Shown here: positions 52,706 through 62,136 of the stretch, one piece after another
Numbering within the stretch: position 1 is the stretch's first letter
Layout of the letters: every line of letters begins with the position of its first letter
DNA from: Changchengzhania lutea
Lineage (GTDB): Bacteria; Bacteroidota; Bacteroidia; Flavobacteriales; Flavobacteriaceae
Length of the DNA: 64,000 nucleotides
Assembly (NCBI RefSeq): GCF_006974145.1
Contig: NZ_CP039456.1
Location: 3,658,499 to 3,722,498 of the forward strand
Direction: 5' to 3'
Position numbers and translations under genes: made by a program
The notes under the pieces: generated by a model
Told to the model about the DNA's origin: nothing
Database searches by the model: none
The model's input: only the letters and a program-made list of their open reading frames with translations

Positions 52706-52859
52706 GAAGGTATTCCTGGACACAAACCTGTGGATTAGCTTTCTGATTTCCAAAAAATTCAATCAAATTGATGAACTTATTGAAACCCAAGAGATCACCT
52801 TAGTTTTTTCCAATACTACTCGCCTACAGCTTAAATGTTTTAGGCAAAACCTCCAATAA
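52695..52859 (+). pseudogene. PIN-domain toxin, truncated
   Basis: MENKKVFLDTNLWISFLISK is a PIN-domain opening with the first catalytic Asp; after LVFS (~52810) the sequence is foreign to PIN and stops at 52857-52859. The three other acidic active-site residues are missing, so no RNase activity is expected. The break coincides with the start of the next fragment. Confidence 0.65.
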
Positions 52860-53007
52860 AGATTTATCATTTATTCTACTTAATCTTGTTGGAGCTGCTA
52901 TGGCGTGTTTAGCATCTATTCTTTTAAACTATTGGCCTTTTATTATTTTGGAAGCGGTTTGGGCTTTGGTTTCTTTGTATTCATTATTTAGTTATAAGAA
53001 AAAATAG
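52811..53007 (+). pseudogene. CBU_0592-like membrane protein, C-terminal fragment
   Basis: Frame open from ~52811 to TAG 53005-53007: LLAYSLNVLGKTSNK, LLNLVGAAMACLASILLNYW, AVWALVSLYSLFSYKKK. It resembles the C-terminal two helices of CBU_0592-family membrane proteins. No start; fused directly to the broken PIN gene. A second, shorter copy of its tail is in 52295-52340. Confidence 0.55.
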
Positions 53008-53088
53008 CTAACTTCGTCTGCCATCGGATAGAAAAACACCAAAAAATTGATATTCGAAAAGTACATTAGGCGTCGTTAAAAAGACAAT

Positions 53089-53949
53089 ATGGAAATATTT
53101 AAGGACTTTTTGGAAATTGAAATTATTAGTTTTGGTGAAACCAAATTACGGGTTTATACATTAGCGACTGTTTTGTTAATTATTCTGATTACTAAGCTAA
53201 TATTATGGTTAATTAAGAAAACACTTTTTAGTAAACGTAAGTTTAGAAATCTTGATAAAGGTAGTGTTTATGCACTATTCCAAATCATTAGATATATAAT
53301 TTGGATTGTCGCAGTAGCGCTAATTTTAGAAACTATTGGTGTTAAAGTTACTGTTTTAATAGCGGGTTCTGCTGCTTTGCTTGTTGGAATAGGGTTAGGA
53401 TTACAACAAACATTTAATGATGTAATATCAGGAATAATTTTACTTTCAGAACAATCTATAAAAATTGATGATGTTTTGGACATTGATGGTGATATTGTTA
53501 AGATTCAGACTATTGGATTACGAACATCTAAGGCATTAAATACAGATGATGTTTCTATCATAATTCCAAATTCATTAATTACAACAAATAAAGTTATTAA
53601 TTGGAGCCATCAAACTAGCAAGACACGCTTCAGAATTGATGTTGGTGTTGCTTATGGGAGTGATGTAGATTTAGTTATAAAAATTTTGGAAGAAAGTGCA
53701 TTCAAACATCATGATGTTTATGACCGTGAATCGACTGAGGCACGATTAGTGAATTTCGGGAATTCATCATTAGATTTTCAAGTGTTATTTTTTAGTCAAA
53801 ATATATTCCGAATAAGTAAAGTGAAAAGTGATATACGTAGAAATATTAGTCAGAAATTTTCTGAAAATGACATTGCTATACCTTTTCCTCAGATGGATTT
53901 ACATTTAAAATCAAATCATACTAAAGATTTGAAGAAGGATGAACTATAA
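53089..53949 (+). CDS. MscS-family mechanosensitive channel
   Basis: 286 residues with three N-terminal membrane helices and the pore-lining TM3 rich in Ala/Gly (AGSAALLVGIGLGLQQTFNDVISG). A beta domain follows (IKIDDVLDIDGDIVKIQ) and an alpha-beta C-terminal domain. It opens under membrane tension to release solutes. It stands alone downstream of the pseudogene cluster. Confidence 0.93.
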   Translation: MEIFKDFLEIEIISFGETKLRVYTLATVLLIILITKLILWLIKKTLFSKRKFRNLDKGSVYALFQIIRYIIWIVAVALILETIGVKVTVLIAGSAALLVGIGLGLQQTFNDVISGIILLSEQSIKIDDVLDIDGDIVKIQTIGLRTSKALNTDDVSIIIPNSLITTNKVINWSHQTSKTRFRIDVGVAYGSDVDLVIKILEESAFKHHDVYDRESTEARLVNFGNSSLDFQVLFFSQNIFRISKVKSDIRRNISQKFSENDIAIPFPQMDLHLKSNHTKDLKKDEL

Positions 53950-54138
53950 TTTTAAAGCATAAAGCTAATATATCTACTTTTTACGAACTAGGAAAACCTT
54001 ACGGCTTCTCTCAAAGTTCATTCTTTCTTACTAAACACGAAAGAACATCAAGCTAATCTTTAAAAAGCTCACACTTCAGCCACAAAATTTAATAAACCTT
54101 TTTCATCATTCAGCGAAAGCGATAATATAAATTTTCAA

Positions 54139-54146
54139 TACATTTG
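54139..54146 (+). promoter_or_regulatory. TAnnTTTG promoter of the gcvT-glsA operon
   Basis: TACATTTG, 29 bases before the gcvT ATG. The upstream gap 53950-54138 shows no glycine-riboswitch-like structure. Confidence 0.5.
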
Positions 54147-54175
54147 CTTCATACAAATTTCAAAGCAAATTGTAA

Positions 54176-55258
54176 ATGAAAAATACCACCTTAACTGAAA
54201 CCCATAAAGCCCTCGGCGCTAAACTAGTGCCCTTTGCCGGCTACAATATGCCTGTTCAATATGAAGGGGTGAATATAGAACACGAAACCGTAAGGAATGC
54301 TGTAGGCGTTTTTGATGTATCGCACATGGGCGAGTTTTTAATTGAGGGCGTACAGGCGCTTGAATTGATCCAAAAAGTATCAAGTAACGATGCTTCAAAA
54401 CTAACTGTTGGAAGAGCGCAATACAGTTGTTTACCAAACGATGATGGCGGCATTGTGGACGACTTAATCATTTACAAAATAAAAGAAAACCAATATTTAT
54501 TGGTGGTGAATGCCAGTAATATTGAAAAAGATTGGAACTGGATCGCATCTAAAAATGATGTTGGTGCTACGATGCGTAATTTAAGCGAAGATTACTCCTT
54601 ATTGGCCATTCAAGGTCCGAAAGCTATTGATGCGATGCAGACCTTGACCAGTCATGATTTATCAGAAATTAAATTCTACCATTTTGTTGTGGATGATTTT
54701 GCAGATGTTGAACATGTTATTATTTCGGCAACTGGTTATACTGGTAGTGGTGGCTTTGAAATTTATTGTAAAAACTCTGAGGTAAAACAAATTTGGGACA
54801 AGGTGTTTGAAGCTGGTGCCCAGTATGGCATCAAACCCATTGGTTTGGCGGCACGCGATACCTTGCGTTTAGAAATGGGTTATTGCCTTTACGGGAATGA
54901 TATTGACGATACCACCTCGCCTATTGAAGCAGGTTTGGGATGGATTACAAAATTCACCAAAGACTTTACAAATTCTGAAGCCTTAAAAAAAGAAAAGGAA
55001 CATGGTCCAGAACGTAAGCTCATTGCTTTTGAATTGGATGATCGCGGTATTCCACGCCATGGTTATGATATTGTGGATGGCAACGGAAATAAAATTGGGA
55101 TAGTGACCTCCGGTACCATGTCGCCATCACTTGGCAAAGGGATTGGTTTAGGCTATGTACCTACTATATTATCTGAGGTTGGAAGTAACATACATATTCA
55201 GATCCGCAAAAATGCCATTCCTGCCACGGTAGTGAAATTACCATTTTATAAGGGATAA
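54176..55258 (+). CDS. gcvT: Glycine cleavage system T-protein (aminomethyltransferase)
   Basis: 360 residues. [15 protein letters not shown], the folate-contacting Asp in [12 protein letters not shown] and the C-terminal [16 protein letters not shown] are standard GcvT features. It releases ammonia from aminomethyl-H-protein and forms 5,10-methylene-tetrahydrofolate. H- and P-protein genes are not in the window. The next gene starts 3 bases after its stop. Confidence 0.96.
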   Translation: MKNTTLTETHKALGAKLVPFAGYNMPVQYEGVNIEHETVRNAVGVFDVSHMGEFLIEGVQALELIQKVSSNDASKLTVGRAQYSCLPNDDGGIVDDLIIYKIKENQYLLVVNASNIEKDWNWIASKNDVGATMRNLSEDYSLLAIQGPKAIDAMQTLTSHDLSEIKFYHFVVDDFADVEHVIISATGYTGSGGFEIYCKNSEVKQIWDKVFEAGAQYGIKPIGLAARDTLRLEMGYCLYGNDIDDTTSPIEAGLGWITKFTKDFTNSEALKKEKEHGPERKLIAFELDDRGIPRHGYDIVDGNGNKIGIVTSGTMSPSLGKGIGLGYVPTILSEVGSNIHIQIRKNAIPATVVKLPFYKG

Positions 55259-55260
55259 GA

Positions 55261-56175
55261 ATGCCTGATTTCCAAGCCATATTAGACCAGATCCACAAAA
55301 CCTTAACTACGATGCCAGATAAAGGTACAGTAGCATCTTATATTCCAGAACTGGCTGATGTGAATGCTAACCATTTCGGGATGCATTTACGGCTCCATGA
55401 TGGCACAGAATATGGTGTTGGGGATTATAACCAACTGTTTTCCATACAAAGTGTATCAAAAGTATTGGCGCTTTCTAAAGCCATGTCTTTGGTTGGTGAA
55501 TCTATTTGGGAACGCATGGATGTGGAACCCAGTGGAAACCCATTCAATCATTTATCCTTATTAGAAATTGAAAATGGCATTCCTAGAAATCCTTTGATAA
55601 ATTCTGGAGCGATTGTTATTGCAGATATTTTACTGTCTCATTTAAAAAATCCAAAAGATGATTTTTTAGATTTTATTAGAGATCTTGCGGGCGATGATAC
55701 CATTCAGTTTAACAAATCTGTAGCCCATTCAGAGAAAATAACGGGTTTTAAAAATTATGCCATTGCGAACCTTTTAAAGTCTTTCGGTAATTTAAAGAAT
55801 CCCGTAGAAGATGTTTTGGATTTTTACTTCCACCAATGTTCTATTGAAATGACTTGTAGTCAATTAACCAAGGTGTTTTTCTTTTTGGCCAATAAGGGCA
55901 ATTGTTTAATGAATAAAGCACGACTTACTAAAACGCAAGCGAAACGCATCAATGCCATCATGCTTACTTGTGGCTTTTACGATGAAGCGGGAGAATTTGC
56001 TTTCGAGGTTGGATTACCAGGTAAAAGTGGTGTAGGTGGTGGCATAATTGCTCTTTTGCCAGATCATTTTGCGATTACCACATGGTCTCCGGGACTTAAT
56101 AAAAAAGGAAATTCGCAATTGGGCATGCTCGCCTTAGAACAATTCACGACCCAAACCAAACTATCCATCTTTTAA
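55261..56175 (+). CDS. glsA: Glutaminase
   Basis: 304 residues, serine-dependent beta-lactamase-like glutaminase. Catalytic Ser64-x-x-Lys67 is in FSIQSVSKVLAL; NPFNHLSLLEIENGIPRNP and GLPGKSGVGGGIIALLP complete the site. It hydrolyses glutamine to glutamate and ammonia in the cytosol. It is directly coupled to gcvT (2-base gap). Confidence 0.95.
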   Translation: MPDFQAILDQIHKTLTTMPDKGTVASYIPELADVNANHFGMHLRLHDGTEYGVGDYNQLFSIQSVSKVLALSKAMSLVGESIWERMDVEPSGNPFNHLSLLEIENGIPRNPLINSGAIVIADILLSHLKNPKDDFLDFIRDLAGDDTIQFNKSVAHSEKITGFKNYAIANLLKSFGNLKNPVEDVLDFYFHQCSIEMTCSQLTKVFFFLANKGNCLMNKARLTKTQAKRINAIMLTCGFYDEAGEFAFEVGLPGKSGVGGGIIALLPDHFAITTWSPGLNKKGNSQLGMLALEQFTTQTKLSIF

Positions 56176-56199
56176 CCGTCAGAAGTTTAAGACCTCTCT

Positions 56200-57033
56200 A
56201 TGATTAAACGTGAAGACAAACATACTATTTTAATACTGGGAGCTAGTGGTTTTTTGGGTGGTGCCTTATATAAAGAGCTCTGTCCCTATTTTAGAACTTT
56301 TGGAACATATAGAACTTTAAGTCAAACATTCGAAAAAAACAAGCATTTCTTTCAGTATGATATGGAAGAGGATGATGTCTATGAGATTTTAGAAATCGTT
56401 AAGCCAACAGTGGTGATTTCGGCGCTTCGAGGAGATTTTTCGGCGCAATTGGTCGCACATCAACATATTGCAGAGTACATTTTTACAAAAAAAATAAAAC
56501 TTCTATTTCTATCTTCAGCCAATGTTTTTGATGCCTATAGTAAATATCCAAGCTATGAGCATGATAAAACCTATAGCAATAGCATCTATGGGCATTTCAA
56601 AATAAAAATTGAAAACATGCTTCTGCGCTTGCCTAAAAAACAAGTTGCTGTTCTAAGGTTGCCTATGGTATTTGGCAATCAATCGCCACGTATCAATGAG
56701 ATGCTTCAAAGTGCTTTAGAGGAAACACCTATTGAGATCTTTCCAAACTTAGTCATGAATGTGACCACAGATAAAAAAGTCACCCAACAAATACATTATA
56801 TTATAAATAGAAATAAATCGGGAATTTTTCATTTGGGAAGTAGTGATCTGGTACACCATGATGATTTTATAAAGGAAATTACAGAATCGTTGTATATTCA
56901 AAACGCTATATTTAAACGCGTATATACGACGAATGACGAACGCTATTTAGCGGTATTGCCAAAATATAACTTACTACCTAAAAACCTACAATTAGTCAGT
57001 CAAGATATATTAACAGAATTAAAAATAAGTTGA
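56200..57033 (+). CDS. RmlD-like / NAD-dependent epimerase-dehydratase family protein
   Basis: 277 residues, extended SDR fold. The NAD(P) loop is LILGASGFLGGALYKEL (~11-27). A YxxxK pair is seen in NSIYGHFKIKIE. It resembles dTDP-4-dehydrorhamnose reductase-like proteins, but no nucleotide-sugar genes lie nearby. It starts 24 bases after glsA, so it is probably in the same operon. Substrate unknown. Confidence 0.78.
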   Translation: MIKREDKHTILILGASGFLGGALYKELCPYFRTFGTYRTLSQTFEKNKHFFQYDMEEDDVYEILEIVKPTVVISALRGDFSAQLVAHQHIAEYIFTKKIKLLFLSSANVFDAYSKYPSYEHDKTYSNSIYGHFKIKIENMLLRLPKKQVAVLRLPMVFGNQSPRINEMLQSALEETPIEIFPNLVMNVTTDKKVTQQIHYIINRNKSGIFHLGSSDLVHHDDFIKEITESLYIQNAIFKRVYTTNDERYLAVLPKYNLLPKNLQLVSQDILTELKIS

Positions 57034-57106
57034 TTTTAAGCTTTGAAAGTATTACATTGTATACAGAACCCGTTCAATCAAATTTAATTATAAAAACACA
57101 TCTATT

Positions 57107-57400
57107 ATGAGTAAACTTAGTGAAGAGGACATAGAAAAAAAATTACTTCGTTTTCCAGATTGGGAATATTTTGATAATGCCATTCATGCCGAATTTGAAT
57201 TTGAAAATTTCAAAGACTGTTTTAGTGCGATGAGCAGAATTGCCTTCGAATGTGAAGCATTAAACCATCACCCAGACTGGTCTAATACCTATAATATATT
57301 AACGATTGCATTATCTACACATGATGCCAAAGGTGTTACAGATAAAGATTTTAAATTGGCAGAAGCCATTGAAATGATTGTAGAGCCTGAGGAAGACTAA
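57107..57400 (+). CDS. phhB: 4a-hydroxytetrahydrobiopterin dehydratase (PCD/DCoH)
   Basis: 97 residues. The conserved ALNHHPDWSNTYNILTIALSTH carries the His-His-Pro-x-Trp active site. The enzyme recycles pterin cofactor after aromatic amino acid hydroxylation; no hydroxylase gene is present in the window. Small, cytosolic, start fixed by MSKLSEEDIEKKL. Confidence 0.93.
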   Translation: MSKLSEEDIEKKLLRFPDWEYFDNAIHAEFEFENFKDCFSAMSRIAFECEALNHHPDWSNTYNILTIALSTHDAKGVTDKDFKLAEAIEMIVEPEED

Positions 57401-57493
57401 ACTAGTACGCAGTTTACAATAGCAGTTTTCAGTATTTTAATTAAACACAAAACGATTAATAATCTTAAGTGCTTTACTTTTTGCTTATTTTTT

Positions 57494-57501
57494 TATTTTT
57501 G
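57494..57501 (+). promoter_or_regulatory. TAnnTTTG promoter of the YebC gene
   Basis: TATTTTTG, 35 bases before the ATG at 57537. Confidence 0.45.
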
Positions 57502-57536
57502 TGATTTCAATAAAACAACAAACAACATAACAAACT

Positions 57537-58253
57537 ATGGGAAGAGCTTTCGAATTTAGAAAAGCACGTAAAATGAAACGTTGGTCTGCCATGAGCAAAG
57601 CTTTTACACGTATTGGTAAAGATATTGTTATGGCAGTAAAAGAAGGCGGCCCAGACCCTGACAGCAATTCTAGATTAAGAGCCGTGATACAAAACGCCAA
57701 AGCTGTAAACATGCCGAAGGATAATGTTGAGCGCGCCATTAAAAAGGCAAGTGAAAAAGGACAGGGCGATTATAAAGAGGTTATTTTTGAAGGTTATGCA
57801 CCACATGGTATTGCTATTCTTGTTGAAACCGCTACAGATAATAACACGAGAACGGTAGCTAACGTACGTAGTTATTTTAATAAATGCGATGGCAGTTTAG
57901 GTACTTCGGGTTCTGTAGTATTCATGTTCGACCATACCTGTAATTTTAGAATTAATAGCGACGGATTGGATCCGGAAGCGTTGGAATTGGAGTTTATTGA
58001 TTATGGTGCAGAAGAAGTATTTGCAGATGACGATGGCATTTTAATTTATGCACCCTTTGAAAGTTTTGGTGCTATTCAAGCAGAATTAGAATCTAGAGAA
58101 ATTGAAATTCTATCTTCGGGTTTTGAACGTATTCCACAGGTCACCAAACAACTGACTCCAGAACAAGCAGAAGATGTTGAAAAGCTTTTAGAAAAATTGG
58201 AAGAAGACGATGATGTACAAAACGTTTATCATACCATGAAAGAAAATTCTTGA
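57537..58253 (+). CDS. YebC/PmpR-family protein
   Basis: 238 residues. MGRAFEFRKARKMKRW opening, IQNAKAVNMPKDNVERAIKK and EGYAPHGIAILVETATDNN are universal in this family. YebC/TACO1 proteins act in translation or as DNA-binding regulators. Start ATG 57537 is the family start. Bacteroidota typically carry this MGRAFEFRK form. Confidence 0.95.
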   Translation: MGRAFEFRKARKMKRWSAMSKAFTRIGKDIVMAVKEGGPDPDSNSRLRAVIQNAKAVNMPKDNVERAIKKASEKGQGDYKEVIFEGYAPHGIAILVETATDNNTRTVANVRSYFNKCDGSLGTSGSVVFMFDHTCNFRINSDGLDPEALELEFIDYGAEEVFADDDGILIYAPFESFGAIQAELESREIEILSSGFERIPQVTKQLTPEQAEDVEKLLEKLEEDDDVQNVYHTMKENS

Positions 58254-58350
58254 TGATCATTTTTATTTGTGTGCTTAATCGATGTTTTTTGTTGTTTTAT
58301 CTTTATTTAGTTACATTCGCCCCATTATAAATTAAAAAATAACCTACATT

Positions 58351-58854
58351 ATGAAAAATTTTTTTTTAACATTATTTGTAACAGCTAGTGTATTATCCTG
58401 TAGCAAAGATGATGATGGAGCGTCTGCTATGACTTCCAACCAAGTAAGTCTTGGAGATTCAATGATTACTTTTTCAAATGAAAATGCTGTAGTTCTTGAT
58501 TATGGTCAAGACGGCACTCACTACAACCGCGATTTTGAAATTGATGGAACCATCAACGGAAAAGAAGTTGAATTAGATATAGAATTGTATGCTTTAGGTG
58601 AAGCCTTTTCAACTGGAGTATTCCAAGTAGATAATACTGAAACTGCCTCTTACCTTTATGCTGAAATGGATATAATAACTCCAGCTATAGGAGGGAATGC
58701 TGAAACAACAGAATATTACAATTCTACAAGCGGTACAATTACTGTCACTAAAATTAAAGGAAATACGTATACATTTGTTATAGATTTGGTATTTGAAGGT
58801 GGTGAGGCATTTATTGGCACTCTTCAAATTACCTTTACTGAAGGCACAATATAA
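58351..58854 (+). CDS. Hypothetical lipoprotein
   Basis: 167 residues. Lipobox TASVLSCSKDDDG (Cys ~17, then an acidic linker typical of surface-exposed Bacteroidota lipoproteins). The body is beta-rich and acidic with no recognised domain (GTINGKEVELDIELYALGE, GTITVTKIKGNTYTFVIDL). Function unknown. Ends at a shared convergent terminator. Confidence 0.75.
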   Translation: MKNFFLTLFVTASVLSCSKDDDGASAMTSNQVSLGDSMITFSNENAVVLDYGQDGTHYNRDFEIDGTINGKEVELDIELYALGEAFSTGVFQVDNTETASYLYAEMDIITPAIGGNAETTEYYNSTSGTITVTKIKGNTYTFVIDLVFEGGEAFIGTLQITFTEGTI

Positions 58855-58880
58855 TTGAAGTTTACTAAATACATTGTTTT

Positions 58881-58921
58881 ATATAAAAACCCAGAACTCT
58901 AATAATTTTGGGTTTTTATAT
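58881..58921. terminator. Bidirectional terminator
   Basis: ATATAAAAACCCA (58881-58893) pairs exactly with TGGGTTTTTATAT (58909-58921). It lies between convergent genes and touches the last base of the NYN gene. Confidence 0.8.
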
Positions 58922-59652
58922 TATTTATTCTTTACATAAATTAATTTAAACCGCCCATTTACTTGGTCTCGTTGTTCCATGTGAAATTGAGGTAGCGATT
59001 TAAATAATGGGGTTAATTTTGCAAAGCCAAAGTTTCTAGAATCAAAGTTGGGTTGCTTTTTTAATATAAGCGAGCCAACATCTCCCAAAAATGCCCAACC
59101 ATCTTCATCGGCAGCATCGTCAACAGAATTTTTTAGTAAAGTGATGACTTTTGGTGTAATATTATATAAATTCTTCTTTTCGGTTTTTTTACCGTTGTCC
59201 TCAGGCTTTTCATTATACTTATTAAGAATCTCCAAATAAATAAATTTGTCACAAGCCACAATAAACGGGTTTGGGGTTTTCTTCTCTCCTATACCGTAAA
59301 CTGTTTTTCCAGCTTCACGTAAACGGGTTGCCAATTTCGTGAAATCACTATCTGATGACGCTAAGCAAAAGGCATCGACTTGATTGGAATACAAAACGTC
59401 CATCGCATCAATAATCATAGCAGAATCCGTGGCATTTTTACCTGTGGTATAACTGTATTGCTGTATTGGAGTAATCGCATTTTCGAGTAGAATTTTTTTC
59501 CATTTTGATAAATGCGGCTTTGTCCAATCGCCATAAATACGCTTGATAGTAGGCGTACCATATTTTGTGATTTCTTCCATCATTTCTGAAATATATTTTG
59601 ATGGTATGTTGTCGCCGTCTATAAGAATGGCTATTTTAATATCTTTAGTCAT
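58921..59652 (-). CDS. NYN-domain protein with C-terminal LOTUS-type domain
   Basis: 243 residues. The N-terminal NYN (PIN-like) nuclease fold has ILIDGDNIPSKYISEMM (catalytic Asp pair), DAMDVLYSNQVDAF and CLASSDSDFTKLATRLRE. Residues ~170-240 form an OST-HTH/LOTUS-type RNA-binding domain (DVGSLILKKQPNFDSRNFG). It probably cleaves or binds RNA. A TAACTTTG element lies only five bases from the ATG, suggesting a leaderless mRNA. Confidence 0.85.
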   Translation of the reverse strand: MTKDIKIAILIDGDNIPSKYISEMMEEITKYGTPTIKRIYGDWTKPHLSKWKKILLENAITPIQQYSYTTGKNATDSAMIIDAMDVLYSNQVDAFCLASSDSDFTKLATRLREAGKTVYGIGEKKTPNPFIVACDKFIYLEILNKYNEKPEDNGKKTEKKNLYNITPKVITLLKNSVDDAADEDGWAFLGDVGSLILKKQPNFDSRNFGFAKLTPLFKSLPQFHMEQRDQVNGRFKLIYVKNK

Positions 59653-59657
59653 GTAGG

Positions 59658-59665
59658 CAAAGTTA
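59658..59665 (-). promoter_or_regulatory. TAnnTTTG element abutting the NYN start
   Basis: The minus strand reads TAACTTTG at 59665-59658; its last base is five bases before the ATG at 59652. Confidence 0.45.
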
Positions 59666-59699
59666 ATGAAATATAAATCATACTATAATCCAAAAACAG

Positions 59700-59730
59700 A
59701 AAAAGCTACATCTGTAGATGCAGCTTTTTT
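59700..59730 (-). terminator. Terminator of the kds operon
   Basis: AAAAAGCTACATC (59700-59712), loop TGTA, GATGCAGCTTTTTT (59717-59730), one mismatch. It lies 119 bases past the last operon gene and before the NYN promoter. Confidence 0.65.
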
Positions 59731-59848
59731 ATAGATGTATTGGTGATGTTTCTTTTTAGGAACAATCAATTGTTTACTTTATGTTTCATGTCCCAATACC
59801 CTAATATTAATTCAATATATGTACCAAAGTCAGTTTTCTATAAAAAAT

Positions 59849-60397
59849 TCATGAATATTCAGTCACTTTTCCTTTAATGCCTTTAAAGAAATTATGCATT
59901 ATTTTAAAATCTTCTTCTTTGTTATCAGTTGGATAAAATGGTTTCGAAATTCTATTCTCTTTGTGCTCAAAATCAAAGGCAACCATTATAATAGGCACTT
60001 GCGCTTCTTTCGCTATATAATAGAACCCAGTGCGCCACTCCTCTACCCGCTTTCTCGTACCCTCTGGTGCCATGGCCATTCTAAATTCTTCTTTACTTTT
60101 AAATATTTCGACTATTGCTTCGACCTTGTTTTCGTTAGACTGTCTGTTAATTGGTGCACCGCCCATGGCTCTAAAAAACAATCCTAATGGAAAAACAAAT
60201 AATTCTTTCTTACCAACAAAATTAATTTTAATGCCTATGACCGTGCGCAATAAAATACCTATATAGAAATCGTGCCAACTTGTATGAGGTACAGCAATAA
60301 CTACCGCCTTTTTAATTGAATTTTTTGATGCGTCTACATTACCGGTAACCTTCCAGCCAAAAAGCTTAAAATAAATAAATTTGGCTAGCCATTGCAT
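59849..60397 (-). CDS. 1-acylglycerol-3-phosphate-type acyltransferase (PlsC-like)
   Basis: 182 residues. The acyltransferase HX4D motif is PHTSWHDFYIG (~37-47) and the acceptor motif is APEGTRKR (~114). It belongs to the short PlsC/LPLAT branch found in Bacteroidota. It is the last gene of the kdsB operon, 1 base after kdnB; a link to lipid A or phospholipid acylation is plausible but inferred. Confidence 0.87.
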   Translation of the reverse strand: MQWLAKFIYFKLFGWKVTGNVDASKNSIKKAVVIAVPHTSWHDFYIGILLRTVIGIKINFVGKKELFVFPLGLFFRAMGGAPINRQSNENKVEAIVEIFKSKEEFRMAMAPEGTRKRVEEWRTGFYYIAKEAQVPIIMVAFDFEHKENRISKPFYPTDNKEEDFKIMHNFFKGIKGKVTEYS

Positions 60398-60398
60398 A

Positions 60399-61481
60399 TT
60401 ACATCTTCCGGTAAAGGGCTTTAAGTTTTTCTGGAGTCATTATGTCCTGCCAATGGGTTCCGAGTGCATTTTCCCAAAGTGGTTCTAAACTTAATGCAAT
60501 GTTTATCATGGTATCAAATTGTTCATCATTTAAGTTAGCACATAACCCTTTTGGTAATTCAATGTCGTGCTTATGCATCATCTTCTTAAATAGACTAACG
60601 CCTTCAGGATAATACGCTTCTAAATGATTAAAAACGATACAGTTTCCAATCCCATGTTTGGTGCCTAATAAGTACGACAAACCATAACTCATAGCATGCG
60701 CAACACCTACTTGAGAATAGACAATGCTCATCCCGCCATGCCAAGATGCCATCATAAGCTTTTCTTGTGCCTCTGTCTTGCTTAATTTATCTTCTAAAAA
60801 AATTTCTTTGCAAAGTTGTAGCGCCATGTTGCCATAAGTCTCACTAAATGTATTTAAATAGGTGCCGTTTAAAGATTCAATACAATGAATATAGCAATCC
60901 ATTCCCGTATAAAACCATTGTTGTTTAGGTACGTCTTTTGTGAGTTCAGAATCTAATATAACTTGATCAAATGGCGTAAAATCAGAATTGATACCAAGCT
61001 TTTTTTCTGGCCCAGTTAGTACGGTTGTTCTAGATACTTCAGATCCTGTCCCCGATATGGTTGGAATCCCGACATGATAAATAGCTTTATTTTTAACTAA
61101 ATCCCAGCCTTGATAGTCTTTTGATTCACCTTTATTAGTCAGCATTATAGCTACGGCTTTAGCCAAATCTAGAAGGGTACCACCTCCTATGCCAATAATT
61201 CCAGAAGGTCGCTCTTTTGTTTCCAAAATAATGTCTTCTACAAGCGCATCTACCTGAGATGTTTTGGGTTCTTCTTTAGAGGATATATATATTATTTTGT
61301 CATCGTAAGACAATTTAATTCTTGAGGTTAACCAAGATTTATTCTTAAATACATCATCTATTAAATAAATGAAAGGAGCATGAATACTTAAGCGTTTTGG
61401 GGCTAAAATATCATTTAATTGATTAAAACTACCTCTACCAAAAATAACTCTTGGCACCATTGGAAAGTTCTTATAACTCAT
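60399..61481 (-). CDS. kdnB: 3-deoxy-D-manno-octulosonate 8-oxidase (Kdo8N pathway)
   Basis: 360 residues, iron-containing alcohol dehydrogenase fold. IGIGGGTLLDLAKAVAIML, DYQGWDLVKNKAIYHVGIP, ISGTGSEVSRTTVLTGP and WFYTGMDCYIHCIESLNGT closely follow what I recall of Shewanella KdnB. Metal ligands include the Asp of GMDCYIHC and His residues in AHAMSYGL and KHGIGNC. It would oxidise C8 of Kdo before amination to Kdo8N. It shares an operon with kdsB, which fits. The partner aminotransferase kdnA is not in the window. Confidence 0.85.
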   Translation of the reverse strand: MSYKNFPMVPRVIFGRGSFNQLNDILAPKRLSIHAPFIYLIDDVFKNKSWLTSRIKLSYDDKIIYISSKEEPKTSQVDALVEDIILETKERPSGIIGIGGGTLLDLAKAVAIMLTNKGESKDYQGWDLVKNKAIYHVGIPTISGTGSEVSRTTVLTGPEKKLGINSDFTPFDQVILDSELTKDVPKQQWFYTGMDCYIHCIESLNGTYLNTFSETYGNMALQLCKEIFLEDKLSKTEAQEKLMMASWHGGMSIVYSQVGVAHAMSYGLSYLLGTKHGIGNCIVFNHLEAYYPEGVSLFKKMMHKHDIELPKGLCANLNDEQFDTMINIALSLEPLWENALGTHWQDIMTPEKLKALYRKM

Positions 61482-61517
61482 TTAATATATTTTCAATTAC
61501 TAATGGCAAAAATACCA

Positions 61518-62135
61518 TTATAGATTTAAATAGTGTTGAAATTTCTTAGAAAATAAACCGACGTGATAGCCATCAACCAAAGCATGGTTTACATTGATCG
61601 ATACGTTCATGACCATACGATTATTTTCATGTGTTACTTGACTAAAAGCAACTTTTGGCACAGATTCAACCTCACCAGAAACAGGTTCTTTATGACCGGT
61701 GAAATTTAACCAAGGTAATGCAGAGCAATGAATACAGTCCAGCCCATTTTTTGTTGGATATAAATCTGTTGAATTTTGAATGCGTCTTTTTTCAGATTCT
61801 AAGTGGTTTATAAAGATCCTTAAGTCATTATCAAAATCAATAAATGAAAACCCAAAAGTATTATCGTCACGCATTAAGGTGGCAGATGCGTGGATAACAT
61901 CGTAAATAACCACTTTGCCCTCTTCAATTCTGTATCTAAAATTTTCTATATCGTTTAGCGCTTTTAGACAGTCGTGCAAATACCTTCCAAAAAAACTGAT
62001 GCCATTTTTCTTTGAAATTTTATAAGCATTGGTCACATCAAAAGGAATTGTTACTCCAAAATACGGATCTGACAAGGCTGAAAAATGGTGAAAATGGGCT
62101 TTTCTATTCCATGTATTTATATCTAATACTTTCAA
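61518..62135 (-). CDS. Chloramphenicol-acetyltransferase-like acyltransferase
   Basis: 205 residues. The catalytic His is in NVNHALVDGYHVGLF (HxxxDG motif of CAT), and the N-terminal WNRKAHFHHF is typical. Its place between kdnB and the HAD gene in an LPS-core operon suggests it acylates a sugar hydroxyl or amine and not a drug. That is inference; related family members have varied acceptors. It lies 1 base after the HAD gene. Confidence 0.82.
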   Translation of the reverse strand: MKVLDINTWNRKAHFHHFSALSDPYFGVTIPFDVTNAYKISKKNGISFFGRYLHDCLKALNDIENFRYRIEEGKVVIYDVIHASATLMRDDNTFGFSFIDFDNDLRIFINHLESEKRRIQNSTDLYPTKNGLDCIHCSALPWLNFTGHKEPVSGEVESVPKVAFSQVTHENNRMVMNVSINVNHALVDGYHVGLFSKKFQHYLNL

Positions 62136-62136
62136 A

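Noticed and set aside
53950-54175. Glycine riboswitch before gcvT
   Set aside because: The 226-base gap shows no paired glycine-aptamer-like helices; only a promoter element near the start.
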